Shown: in pieces, positions 1 to 10,000 of the stretch
Position numbering within the stretch: the first letter of the stretch is position 1
Layout: each line of letters opens with the position of its first letter
Assembly (NCBI GenBank): GCA_036346225.1
Contig: JARFIW010000453.1
Coordinates: 8,556,001-8,620,000, forward strand
From: Platerodrilus igneus
Lineage: Eukaryota; Arthropoda; Insecta; Coleoptera; Lycidae
Direction of reading: 5' to 3'
DNA length: 64,000 nucleotides
The notes under the pieces: generated by a model
Told to the model about the DNA's origin: nothing
The model's input: only the letters and a program-made list of their open reading frames with translations
Database searches by the model: none
Program-made: the position numbers and the translations under genes

Positions 1-735
1 TGTGAACAGGAGTTTGTAATTGTACCTGGACTGAAGTTCAGAGCATTTTAGGTGTTGACTGTATGATGCAGTTAGGGGTTGTGATAGATATGGAAAGGAA
101 GGTAGTAAGGATTAAGGATAGGGTAGTGCCATGGAAGGGCAGTTATAAAGTCACAGAGGATGACACTGGGTTGAGTATTAATGTAGTAGAGGTAGAGGAT
201 GATGGAGTTAAACAGATCAACACAATAAGATGTCCAGAGGATAGGATAGTAGAGATTCAAGCTTTATTACAAAAACATGCAGAATTAGTGGGGGTAGAAG
301 CAAGCACAGCGTTAGGCTATGAGCACGTGTTAGTAGTGGATAATTCAGAACCGTTCAACGCCAAGGTTTATCCTATTCCAGCAGCATATCGGGAGCAGGT
401 GAAGGCAGAATTAAATAAAATGTTGGAAGATGGCATAAGAGAGGTTTCAAACACTCAATTCATAAATCCGTTGGTGGTAGTTAAGAAAACGGATGACAGC
501 ATTTGTTTATGTTTAGATGCACGAAAAATTAATCAACGGACCAAACCGCAATTCCTTTGTCCACCATTCATGGACACACTTTGACGAGATCAAGTGGCAA
601 GTTTGTTTTTAGTAAATTAGATTTAAGGAATTCATTCTGGCTGATTCCATTACACAAGGATTCTAGAAGGTACACAGGATTTTCCGTAGAGGGAAAAATC
701 TATAATTTTAAGGTAGTATCGTTTGGTTTGTCCGC
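1..735 (+). pseudogene. Ty3/gypsy (Osvaldo/Ulysses-like) protease end and reverse transcriptase, broken
   Basis: Left-truncated by the window edge. Bases 46-75 encode ILGVDCM, the typical end of a retropepsin domain. The frame runs to 584 and contains the start of RT: a YPIPAAYREQVKAEL segment, then FINPLVVVKKTDDS and LCLDARKIN. After a frameshift the reading continues near 590-735 with KFVFSKLDLRNSFWLIPL (motif A, catalytic Asp in LDL) and ends at VVSFGLS. The YxDD motif, RNase H and integrase that should follow are missing; the sequence jumps straight to the purine-rich 3' region, so there is an internal deletion. The enzyme would have copied element RNA into cDNA but cannot be active here. 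The Osvaldo/Ulysses placement is an inference from the long LTR, tRNA-Lys primer site and integrase style of the related copy at 43-44 kb. Confidence 0.85.
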
Positions 736-1437
736 AGAAAAGGAAGTAATAATAAATGAGAAACAGACAAGTGTAGGGACTGAAGAAGAAGCAATATGTA
801 AGAGTCAGGATAATAGGGATGATAAGTTTATTTTATGTGAGATAACAGGAATGATATGTATAGATATAGAATGGAGAGAAATAGGGATGAAGAGTATTAG
901 GAGGGTGAGAAGAAAGACTTGGAGGATCAAGAAAAGAGTCAGATTTAAAGTAAATGAACAAAATATAGGAGTAGAAATAGGTGTATATAAAAGAGTAGCA
1001 GTAAGTGTTTATAGAAAATAAAGCTAGGTATAGGATAAATATGGGAGATAGTTAGAAATAGGTATATAGGATGAGAAGGAAAATTAAATGTAGGAAGAAA
1101 ATAAGATAGGTTAAGTGTAGATATTTCTTATAAGATTAGTGGGGAGTTAAGAACAGAATAAGAATAGGATAGGTATATAGGATTAGGTAGGGGGAAGTGA
1201 GTATAGTTAAAAGTTAAGAATAGGATAGGTAGAGGATGTATATAGGATGTTTATAAAATTAGGTGAGAGTTAGAAATAGGATAGGGATATAGGATAGATG
1301 TAAATATTTTTAGGATTGGATATAAGTTAGGTAAGTTAGATATATAAGGGTAGAGAGAGATTTTTTTTTCTGTAAATTTTTTTTGGCAGCCTAAATGTTT
1401 TATATTTGCATTCAAATAAGTGGGATTATTTGTATTC
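736..1437 (+). other. Purine-rich 3' region of the Ty3/gypsy element
   Basis: Almost all A, G and T on this strand, with many loose AGGATAGGTATATAGG-like repeats. An open frame to 1021 reads lysine/arginine/valine-rich residues and may contain a remnant of the integrase C-terminus, but I cannot align it with confidence. The related minus-strand copy has the same kind of tract (42850-43080) between its integrase stop and polypurine tract, which supports reading this as the element's 3' untranslated region. Confidence 0.55.
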
Positions 1438-1452
1438 AAATAGGGGGAAAAT
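1438..1452 (+). promoter_or_regulatory. Polypurine tract (plus-strand primer) of the Ty3/gypsy element
   Basis: AAATAGGGGGAAAAT. The same AAATAGGGGGAA core occurs at the matching place in the minus-strand copy (42834-42849). It lies directly before the inferred LTR start and would prime plus-strand DNA synthesis. Confidence 0.6.
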
Positions 1453-1513
1453 ACTCAAATTTAGACCAGGGTAGAAAATTAATTAATTACATCAAATAAT
1501 TTTAAACACAGTA

Positions 1514-2000
1514 TACAGGGTGCCCACAATCTATCTCCGTATATGGGTAACTTTTTTATTATAGAAGATACAATGTTGGTTAAATTAGTAAAGTTGAAGA
1601 GAAATTTACGAGTAGTATGATGCTTTTTTGGAAACTCACCTAGATGCTCAGCTTTTTTAGATATTTGAAAAAAACTGAAATTTGCCATTTTCTTCAAACG
1701 CTAATAACTTTTTAACGGTTTAACCTATAGAGAAAATAAAAACTGTTTGTAAGGTAACTTTTTACGTAGAATTCAATAGCGTATATGACAATTTTAATTG
1801 AAAATGGGTTTTTAAGCTACAAAAATAACCTCACTTTTTTTAAATAGAAATCATAGTTCAATATAACCCAAATGGAAAGGTTTTTCTTTTCTGATTACCC
1901 TGATGTAAGGGTTGATATACTTATTTTCAGTAGTTTCTTCATAATAAAGAAAAAACGATTTCTTTATTTGCGGACATCAAGGAGTCCATGGATACATATT
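1514..2000 (+). repeat. Left terminal inverted repeat of the DD41D-like element
   Basis: About 487 bp, matching the reverse complement of 3333-3813 with only scattered substitutions and small indels. Its outer end begins TACAGGGTGCCCACAATC. An open frame of about 60 codons on the minus strand ends at the outer tip and is also open in the other arm. Confidence 0.88.
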
Positions 2001-2116
2001 TTAAATAAACAAAAAACAACTGGCATTTGTCAGATATTATTAGTTAAAGTGTTTATTTGCTCTGGGTTGCAAATTTTGTGTAGAAGACTTTTAAATTTAT
2101 TTGATTATAATAGAGA

Positions 2117-3169
2117 ATGTATACAAACGACGAAAAAAATGGCATGCTCTTTTGTTACTATGCCTGTATCAGAAATTGTGATGCTGCTGGTGATATGTAT
2201 TATGAAAGATATTTGGAAAGAAGGCAGCCAGATAAACGATTGTTTTCTAAATTAGAAAACAATTTAAAAAGGTTTGGTGCTTTTACAAAACCCAGTACTG
2301 ATAAAAGAAAATTCAAAACTGATGATGAAGAACGTGTGTTAGCCTACATAAATTTTAAGCCAACGGCGTCCACCCGAGAAACTGCAATTGAGTGCGCTAG
2401 TTCTACAGAAAAAGCTCGCCTAATTTTAAAACAAAACCGCTACAAACCATACAAAACCCATGTTAGCAATACACTGTATCATGGGGATTGTGAGAGAAGA
2501 CAACAGTTTTGTAGGTGGTTTCTTAATGAAACAAATAATGATCCTGGTTTTAGTCACACTATTATATTTACCGACGAAGCAAAATTTACTAACAAAGGCA
2601 TGTTTAACAGAAAAAATACAGTCTACTGGAGTCAGGAAAATCCCCATTTAACAGAAGAAAGGCGGGATCAACATCAATTTTCGATAAATGTGTGGTGTGC
2701 CATTTTGGTAATAAAATACTTGGGCCTTTCTTCTATAATTATAATTTAAATGGTGTACGCTATTTAAATTTTCTACAAAACGAATTGCAAGAAATGCTCG
2801 ATAATTTGCCACTTCATTTACTGCAAAACTTATATTATTTTCAGCATGACGGTGCACCTGCTCACAATGCTCAAGCCGTTTCTGAATATCTTGATAATAG
2901 TTTTCCAAATTGGATTGGCAATGCAGGTCCTGTTCCATGGCCGGCAAGGTAACCAGAACTATCGCCACTGGATTTTTTCTTTGGGGTACTGTAAAGGATG
3001 TAGTGTATGCTAAAAATCCAATAACATTGAGCAACTCAAAGATAGTATTACAGCAGCTATTACAAGTATAAAACCACAAACGTTAAATAAGGTGCACCAA
3101 AACCTAATTAAAAGGTGCGAAATGTGTTTGCAAGCTAATGGAGGTCATTTTGAGCATATGTTAATGTAG
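2117..3169 (+). pseudogene. Mariner-type transposase (DD41D-like), inactivated
   Basis: ATG at 2117 starts MYTNDEKNGMLFCYYAC, an N-terminal DNA-binding helix-turn-helix of the DUF4817 kind (YERYLERRQPDKR, GAFTKPS). The first catalytic Asp is in FTDEAKF (about 2570), the second in HDGAPAH (about 2850) and the third in SPLDFF (about 2975). I count 40 residues between the second and third Asp, close to the DD41D group of insect mariner relatives. The C-terminus NGGHFEHMLM ends at 3167-3169. Breaks: a frameshift near 2700-2730 (WCAILV versus VCHFGN), an in-frame TAA where the motif should read RSPELSP (about 2950), and a one-base loss in the FFLWG stretch. It would have cut and pasted the element by binding the long terminal repeats; it is dead here. 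Confidence 0.88.
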
Positions 3170-3332
3170 GAGTGGGTATATTCGCATTAATTAATTTTGT
3201 TTCCTTTGATTAAGTTATTTGTATTGTATGGATAGTTTATTTTTAAGTATTTTATTTTTCTTAGTTTATAATAAATTTAGTTACAATAAACTTGTGTTTC
3301 CATTATTGATTTTACACATTTTGTTTGTTTGT

Positions 3333-3813
3333 AATATGTATCCATGGACTCCTTGATGTCCGCAAATAAATAAATCGTTTTTCTTTATTATGAAGAAACT
3401 ACTGAAAATAAGTACATCAACCCTTACATCAGGGTAATCTGAAAAGAAAAACCTTTCCATTTGGGTTATATTGAACTATGGTTTCTATTTAAAAAGTGAG
3501 GTTATGTTTGTAGCTTGAAAACCCATTTCAATTAAAATTGTCATATACGCTATTGAATTCTACGTAAAAGTTACCTTACAAGCAGTTTTATTTTCTCTAT
3601 AGGTTAAACCGTTAAAAAGTTATTAGCGTTTGAAGAAAATGGCAAATTTCAGTTTTTTTCAAATATCTAAAAAAGTTGAGCATCTAGGTGAGTTTTCAAA
3701 AAAGCATCATACTACTCGTAAATTTCTCTTCAACTTTGCTAATTTAACCAACATTGTATCTTCTATAATAAAAAAGTTACCCATATACGGAGATAGATTG
3801 TGGGCACCCTGTA
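3333..3813 (-). repeat. Right terminal inverted repeat of the DD41D-like element
   Basis: Inverted partner of 1514-2000, running from AATATGTATCCATGG to the outer end GGGCACCCTGTA. Small differences from the left arm (for example 3-base versus 4-base A/T runs) show that the two arms have drifted since insertion. Confidence 0.88.
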
Positions 3814-4834
3814 TAAGGATTTTTATTAGATAATACGCGTTATTAAAACCGTGAAGCATAAAAATTCATTCGTTTCATTAAAAAAAAGGGATTTAAATTA
3901 TTTACAAGACGCTTTCTATAAAAAGAAGCAGAATTAAAATGCTCAACGTGTATTTAATTTATTTTGTTCAAAGAATCAAATAAAAATTATGTGCGAAATT
4001 TATATTAATGAATTCAGTTTTCAAGTAATGGGTATTAAACAAAATGTACAAATAATAATTTAATATTTAATTAGGATTCACTAAAAATTAAAGGGTCGAA
4101 GTCAACGCCATTCGTTATTATTTTAATTGGAGTTAATTGAACCATTAGTAACATATAATATGTATAAAAGCTTGTAAAAACCCAATAATATTCAAATCGT
4201 AGAAGTGTTATTTAAAATGTTACGATTGAACACACCTGTGTATTTTTAAAAGTCAATTTCAGTTTAATTTGTTTAGATAAACATGTAGATTCTACGGATA
4301 TTGGAAACGGTCGGATGCTTTAGCACGAAATACAAAACAGCGTTTATTTAAAAGTTACGTTCTGCTTAAATTCTGCAGATAACAGATGGTTACAGAGAAT
4401 GTTGGAGAAACCGTCGCTTAATATTTACGGGAAATGCTAATAAAGTGGGTTATTTAACAGTCCACGTGGATTGTACACAGCCGATAGTAGGGAGTATCGA
4501 TTTGCATCACTAAGGCCGAGTTAGAAAGGGAAAGAGAATATGCGTCAAGCAGAGACACTAATAATTGAAGGCGTGGGTTGAGCAGCGTCACGAGACCTAC
4601 GATTGGTTGTAATCGGATGCAGATATGAGAGGTGTAAATATAACGATTTCGATACAAAATTAATTAGTTATTCTCGGACGTGGTTGCGTGCCGTGTGGAA
4701 AATTTCTGAGATTTAACTGGCGCGAGTGCAAATTTAATAAGAATCGCTGTGCCCGACTGTCGAAAGGGAACATAGTATGCGAAATTCTGGAAAGTGTCCG
4801 TTTGCGGGACAAAACCGACGAACAGGCTGAACAT

Positions 4835-4842
4835 TATATAAA
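4835..4842 (+). promoter_or_regulatory. TATA box of the long LTR
   Basis: TATATAAA followed by a CCCGG-containing stretch. Placed ~1.14 kb before the primer-binding site, as in two further LTR copies of the window, so it is the likely RNA start of the Ty3/gypsy element. Confidence 0.5.
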
Positions 4843-4846
4843 CCCG

Positions 4847-5000
4847 GACTTTAAACAGTTTAGCTCTCTTAGATTCTTGATTATTCGATGCTTTAAACAG
4901 TGCTCTTAGATTTTCGATTTTGATTCAATACTTTAAACAGTTTGCTCGTATATTTTGGTGATTATTGAATACTTTAAAACAGTTTGCTCTTTACGTGCTA
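4847..5000 (+). repeat. Four degenerate tandem copies of a CTTTAAACAGTTTGCTC motif
   Basis: Units at about 4850, 4888, 4930 and 4970 read (A/G)CTTTAAACAG followed by TTTAGCTC, TGCTC, TTTGCTC and TTTGCTC, spaced 37-48 bp. They lie just after the LTR TATA box, so they would sit in the R region or early leader of the transcript. Function is unknown. Confidence 0.6.
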
Positions 5001-5969
5001 CGATAAAAGTTATTTAGTGCATTTAGAAAAGAAAATACAAGGTAATAAAGTCTAGTTATATTTACTTGTATTACTGTACCAACTATCGAAATTGTAACGA
5101 TAAATGAATAAACAAAAGTAGGCAGTTTTGGGTATAGCGTGAAAGAAGTATGAATTTCTTTGCTATTTTTCCGGGGTGTTAATAATCAAATGTTATTCGT
5201 AATCGTGAGTGGATCCACAAAACAAGTTCAGATATACATAGATGAGTTCCTGAAAAGCCCTGAAACAATTTTAGATGAATGGTGGTGTAGAGAAAATTTT
5301 TAAAAGCGACCAGTAATCCGAGAACCTAGACATAACCCAGTTGGAATGGTGTGGTTAACAAAGGACGATGTACATTGGAGCCACGAGTGCATTAACCTTC
5401 AGGTAACTTATGCTTTGTTGTTCGATTTTTGATGTTTTGGTGTGTGTTGAATAACTTCATAACTGGTTTACTTAAAATGGACAGTAGTGAATTTGTACAA
5501 ACAACAAAATTTTAATTTTAAGGTGAAATTTTCTTGTTTAAGTAGAAAGGAGTATATAGTATTTATGTTCTTGATTATGATGAAAATTTGGGTCTGTCTT
5601 TGAGCTCAATTAGACTAACCTGTTTGATTAACGTAAAGGGGTGGGAGATGCTCCCTTTGTGCTCAGACTCAGGTCTGCAAATATTGTTAAATTAATTAGT
5701 AGGCATCCTACAAGGACTTTAATTCTGGATGCAAATTAAAATGATGACAAATTTGATCTTGAAATTTTATGATACTGAAATTTATGCTACAATTTAATTT
5801 TGAAATTTTAATGTATTATAAATATTGATGTAAATAGAGTTAACGTTGATGTTTGTGGTAGGAATGTGTCTGTTTTTTTTTATGAATGAGGATGAGAGTT
5901 TTAACTAGGTAAGCAGCCGTGGCGGAAAGAGTAAAGAGGCGATTATCAGAAGAGGATCACAGCAAATCG

Positions 5970-5993
5970 TAGCGCCCAAAAGTGAGGCTCGAG
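5970..5993 (+). promoter_or_regulatory. Primer-binding site complementary to tRNA-Lys 3' end
   Basis: TAGCGCCCAAAAGTGAGGCT followed by CGAG resembles TGGCGCCCAACGTGGGGCTC, which complements the 3' end of insect tRNA-Lys(CUU). It marks the end of the LTR and the start of an internal leader. Two other copies of this site are at 40331-40357 (minus) and 61291-61314. Confidence 0.6.
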
Positions 5994-6637
5994 TTCAAAA
6001 TAAAAATTTTGTGATTTTATTCCAGGAAACTGGCGAGGCTTTTTGTACGTGTCACAGCAGATAATGACGGCTCAACGCTGGGGCTCGATTCGAAAACCTT
6101 ATTTCCCGAATAATGGTGAGGAACACAGCAATATATATATAATTATATCCATAGAGACCAATACCTATATACGAAAATATATTTTATATTTGCTAATGCC
6201 GAGATCTGATTTAATATTCTCTGAAATAATAACAAGACTTATACCACAGCTTTGTGTTTTAGGCGCGTCCTATTTTTACGCGTTAAATTTTCGGCTGTAG
6301 AGAAACTTATTTTCGATTGCGCTGACGATGTCTGCATCACAAATAACCGACAACTTTCGTTAACATTGGGAAAATGTATCTTTGCTTCGTCGCCATTTTA
6401 ATGAGTTGAAGAACTGGCAGTTTTCTTCTGTAACGAGAAGGTCGCAATATAGGCTTTGAGTGCTATTGTATTCTAAAAATTCTATTTTAATTTCAATCGC
6501 TGTTTCAGTGGTTGTTTTCTATGCCCCTCCTAAAACTTGGTTTTAAAATTCGCTTAGGCGATGAACGGAATTTTATATATGGATCATCCTTCTGGTAAGG
6601 ATCTGAAAAGAACATGAATGATATGCTTCACCATTAT
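5994..6637 (+). other. Retroelement leader with a second primer-site-like copy; remainder unassigned
   Basis: A second tRNA-Lys-complement-like stretch occurs at 6065-6092 (GACGGCTCAACGCTGGGGCT then CGATTCG). The segment CAGGAAACTGGCGAGGC (6025-6041) matches the leader of the minus-strand copy (CAGGAAACTGACGA near 40290-40310). From about 6120 onwards I see only AT-rich sequence and no convincing gag coding region. Confidence 0.4.
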
Positions 6638-6965
6638 CATCATTAGGTTTTCAGTCCTGCATCTGATTGGACACCTACCTCCATTGTTTCCTAGTCTGAG
6701 CTAACCTTTACATTTTCCTAACATTCCAACTGCTTACATATTTCTCTCTTCTCCTAACATATCTGCCAATCTAAGTAACAAAAGAGCCGCTGCCCTCTTT
6801 CGGAGATCTGTCTTAGTCTGGTTCCTCACTAAAGACTCTACTAATTTGGTTGAACCTATAGTTTGGCTCTTTAGATCACTAGAACGCGAAAGCCATTCCA
6901 CCTGTTCTAGTAATCTAGATCTTCGTCAAGGTGCAGTTCCATTCAGAATGGACAATACACGTATT
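6638..6965 (-). repeat. SINE-like composite: dispersed 5' body joined to an RTE LINE 3' tail
   Basis: Read on the minus strand, 6965-6768 is a body also present at 22470-22690 (shared AAAAGAGC(C/T)GCTGCCCTCTTTC on the plus strand). It is followed by 6765-6638, which matches the 3' end of the RTE element (CTCAGACTAGGAAACAATGG, then AGGACTGAAAACCTAATGAT and a TGA-rich tail). A short body plus a LINE-type tail is the usual layout of a SINE mobilised by that LINE. The body has GGTTCAACC, which only weakly resembles a polymerase III B box. It could instead be a chance junction of two fragments. Confidence 0.45.
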
Positions 6966-8059
6966 GAATAGAAATATCTAAATAAACCATTAAGCATATT
7001 AGAGCGCCTAAATACCAAAAAGAATAAAATTATCAGGTGCACCTGCATGTGTATTATTTCGGCTAGCGCCATACTGAAACGTGCTCGTTAAAAATTTACT
7101 GCAAAATCTATTTATTAATACAAATAAATACTTATGCAAGTACAGCCGACACAATATTTAAAAATAACTCGAATATAAATTTCTCCTAGATCCGAAGATC
7201 TGGTCGTCTGCTTACTTCTAATTATCTTACTGCTTTGGGAAGATGAGTATGCACTACTAAAGTCCTGGTGGGTATGGACTAAATCACTTTCACTTTTAAG
7301 TCCAGGAGGAATGTGCAGTTTCACTCCAGTTTAGTTTCTTAGTTTAGTCGGTCTATTTAATTGGTTTAAGTTAATTAGGTTTCCTAATTTAGTTTTATGC
7401 ACCTATACACATCATATCATTCCATCTGTATAAAAATTGCACGCTCTACTTTGAATTTTGCGCTCGACTAAGGGCGCCTAGTATTATTCCAATTGACGGC
7501 AACGTATCACATTGCCCGTACAAATGTTAGATGTCCTATTTCACGCAGGACACACATACGTTGAGACCCCGTCTCTTTACTACACCCTTGTTTAGCTGCA
7601 GTTTAAAAATTAAAAGACTGTTGGCGACGATGCTACACTGCCAAAATGCTAAAAATGCATCTAGAAGTTTTTACGAATATGAACCATTTCAGGTCGCCAG
7701 CAAACTTTTGGTTCCTAATCTTAAAATTTTTGTTTAAATAGCACCACGTTAGGAAGCACGGCACTATACAGAAAATACCAAAAGATCTCTAATGTGTTGT
7801 CAAAATACTTTCTAAAACTGCAATGGAGCGTTAACCTGTTGAATTCTACTATGCAAAGTAGTAGAGCTAGACGTTAGTGAAGTGTCATTCTCAGATACCA
7901 GATACAAAACATTGAAAAATAATGTAGGATATTTTCTTTCTATCGCCCTTCAACGTTGTAGCTGTTGTTTATTCCATTCCTGCAAAACTGCAGAATACGA
8001 GTTTATAATTTTGTATAAATTATAAATGAAATATAATTTTAAAAAAACTCCTAGCTGTT
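6966..8059. other. No feature recognised
   Basis: AT-rich non-coding sequence. The only open frames are short and without family resemblance. A GC-richer patch at 7490-7580 shows nothing nameable. Confidence 0.5.
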
Positions 8060-8810
8060 CGTGAGTATTGGGTGTCAGGTGGGTATGACACTCACCACCA
8101 TAGTAAATTCCACTCCACAAAGTCTCTTCGTTCTCATTTTCGTAAGCTATTTAATAAAGAGTGTTCTAAAACCTTAGATGAAACGAAACTACATATATTG
8201 GCAAAGTATAGCAATACACCTAACCTTAGAACAACTTTATTGTAAGCTTAACTTCCTTTACAAGTTTTTATACGGTGTTACATAAGTGTCGTACATAAAC
8301 AGAACACTGAACGTAACGTGCACGTATTTCACAAAACTAAATTCTTTGAAATAGCGAAAAGAACACTAACATTCCTTCCACCTACAATTTCTGATCGTTG
8401 ACAGAACTAGGACATTGTGTGTCCGCTTCAAAGCTGTCAAACCACAAAGTCTGCTCCTTTTCACCTTGCTTTTGATCGATACTAAATTGTATATTTCAGT
8501 CCAATATGTAATAGCTATAATATAAGCAAATTCCTACTCTCTCAAAGAAAATTATATTTCATTTTAAAGGTTCAAATAAATAATGCAATGGACGTGTAGA
8601 CAATGCTTTTTCAGGATGTGTGAAAATAGAAAGGTATTTCATTGATTTTGCCAATGCGTTGGAATATAGTAAAAATAGATTTAGTAAGCTATAGGGAGTA
8701 TAAATCGTGCTAGTGTAAGATCCAAGACAGTAAAATAATTGAAAGCAAGCGAAGTGTGTTTTTTCACTGAAATATACTATATTGTGTTTTTCACATAATT
8801 TCCAGATGGT
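8060..8810 (+). repeat. Dispersed ~0.75-kb repeat, copy A
   Basis: Matches 23045-23813 in the same orientation with many substitutions and indels. Shared stretches include CAGGTGGGTAT near the start, GTACATAAACA(G)(A/G)ACAC, TGTCCGCTTCAAAG and AAAGGTATTTCATTGATTTT, and both end at ATTTCCAGA. No transposon coding region, terminal repeat or target duplication is visible, so it could be a non-autonomous element or an old duplication. Confidence 0.65.
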
Positions 8811-9049
8811 TTGTAACATTCTTTTGAAATGTTCATAATCATATTTTGTTTAACAGTCTCTGTATTGGTAAATCTCATCAATAGGGATAGGGTTATTTCC
8901 GTTATGAAATATAATGTTTAGTATACATGCATTCTTGATCTAGGGAATGATTATTCCTGTACTCCTACATACACAAAAGCGGTCAAATTCATTATGGTGG
9001 TTTTAAAGTTAGGAATGTTGTAATTCTTACTTTGTAATCTAGGTTAGTG
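8811..9049. other. No feature recognised
   Basis: Short AT-rich spacer between a dispersed repeat and an RTE tail. Confidence 0.4.
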
Positions 9050-9413
9050 CAGTTTCATCATCATCATTAGGTCTTCAGTGCTAGAACTGGTTAGACGCGT
9101 ACCATCATTGTTCCCTATTCTGAACTAACCTACAGATTTCCCTGAAATATGCACAGTTTGCATCTATAACTGTCTGATCTAGGTCTACATCTACCCCTTT
9201 TTTCCTATCTCTGCTTGTAATATATCACATACTATTCCCCAAAAATGCCTTAGAACGTATTCCGCCCTACTATTTCTCTTTTTCCCCAGATATCCTTGTT
9301 CCCATACTATTTCTGTAATTTATTTGTTATTATCTTTGTCTGTCCATGCTATCGTCCTCATACATCTGGAGCATTTCAAAAGACTGCTACCGTTTTTGTG
9401 TCTGCATTTCAGC
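9050..9413 (-). pseudogene. RTE-like LINE, 5'-truncated 3' end
   Basis: On the plus strand it begins TCATCATCATCATTAGGTCT, the complement of a TGA-repeat tail, and then follows the 3' end of the 10.5-13.5 kb LINE: GAACTAACC, GTCTACATCTACC, CCTATCTCTGCTTG. It continues into the codons for the RT C-terminus (complement of TTTGTCTGTCCATGCTATC, reading AWTDK-like residues). Homology stops near 9413. It is a typical 5'-truncated retrotransposition product with many substitutions. Confidence 0.75.
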
Positions 9414-9575
9414 CAACATTTTTTAACATGTTTCTATTTATACAATTGAGAGGATGGTTATTAAAGAAGTGTGCGATTCCATTATTGAAAGGCTTAAGTA
9501 GTCGTTTTTTTTTTATATTTATTTTGAGGGGGAAAATTCATTATGATTTAAGTTACCTCTTTGGTAGATTTTAAC

Positions 9576-10000
9576 ATGGTTCTGAGGCGAGTCTATGGCG
9601 GATTTACACTTGTCAGATACCACTGTTGTTCTATGAAGATTGTATATGAATCTGAGGCGACCCTATGGCGGGTTTACACTTGTCAGATACCAATGTTGTT
9701 CTATGTAGATTGTATATGGATCTGAGGCGACCCTATGGCGGGTTTACACTTGTCAGATACCAATGTTGTTCTATGAAGATTGTATATGGATCTGAGGCGA
9801 CCCTATGGCGGGTTTACACTTGTCAGATACCAATGTTGTTCTATGAAGATTGTATATGGATCTGAGGCGACCCTATGGCGGGTTTACCCTTGTCAGATAC
9901 CAATACTGTTCAACGGAGATTGTATATGGTTTTGAGGTAACCTTATTGTGGATTTATACTTGTCAGATACCAATGCTGTTTTACAAGGATTGTTAATATG
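9576..10000 (+). repeat. Minisatellite, six copies of a 70-bp unit
   Basis: Units start at 9581, 9651, 9721, 9791, 9861 and 9931, each beginning with (T)CTGAGGCGA or a variant and containing ACTTGTCAGATACCA. The middle units are almost identical; the first and last two are more diverged, as expected when unequal exchange homogenises the centre. Because 70 is not a multiple of three, the 66-codon open frame at 9665-9865 reads three different frames of the same unit and is not evidence for a protein. Confidence 0.95.

Larger units (their letters stand above)
1514..3813 (+). mobile_element. Mariner/IS630-type transposon (DD41D-like) with ~485-bp terminal inverted repeats
   Basis: Starts TACAGGGTGCCCAC and ends with its reverse complement GTGGGCACCCTGTA. 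A TA lies on each side (1512-1513 and 3814-3815), as expected for the Tc1/mariner superfamily. The inverted repeats are very long: the left arm (1514-2000) matches the right arm (3333-3813) almost throughout, including the stretch ending TCCATGGATACATATT. One transposase reading frame lies between them. The element is 2.3 kb and sits inside the Ty3/gypsy LTR, so it is younger than that LTR. Confidence 0.9.
1453..5970 (+). mobile_element. Long LTR (~2.2 kb without the insertion) interrupted by a DNA transposon
   Basis: The LTR is inferred from its boundaries: polypurine tract at 1438-1452 and tRNA-Lys primer-binding site from 5971. Removing the nested element (1514-3813 plus one TA) leaves about 2.2 kb. 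A TATATAAA box at 4835-4842 lies about 1.14 kb before the primer-binding site. Two other copies (minus 40358-42833, plus ending at 61290) have TATATAAA at nearly the same distance (1.15 and 1.13 kb), and all three share an AGCAGCC(G/A)(T)GG motif 60-120 bp before the end. U3 would then be ~1.1 kb and R-U5 ~1.1 kb. The 2.1-2.5 kb LTR length recalls the Drosophila Ulysses element. I did not identify a full direct-repeat partner in the window. Confidence 0.6.

Noticed and set aside
3630..3833. 67-codon frame on the plus strand near 3.7 kb
   Set aside because: It is the terminal inverted repeat of the DD41D-like element; the mirrored frame at 1479-1697 is the same sequence. I kept this only as an observation about long open arms.
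4688..4909. 73-codon frame with Cys and Arg residues
   Set aside because: It lies in the LTR around the TATA box and has no conserved motif; most likely chance.
9665..9865. 66-codon open frame with internal repeats
   Set aside because: It is the 70-bp minisatellite read through three frames.
9581..10000. CRISPR-like regular array
   Set aside because: The units are contiguous with no unique spacers, and the context is eukaryotic; it is a minisatellite.
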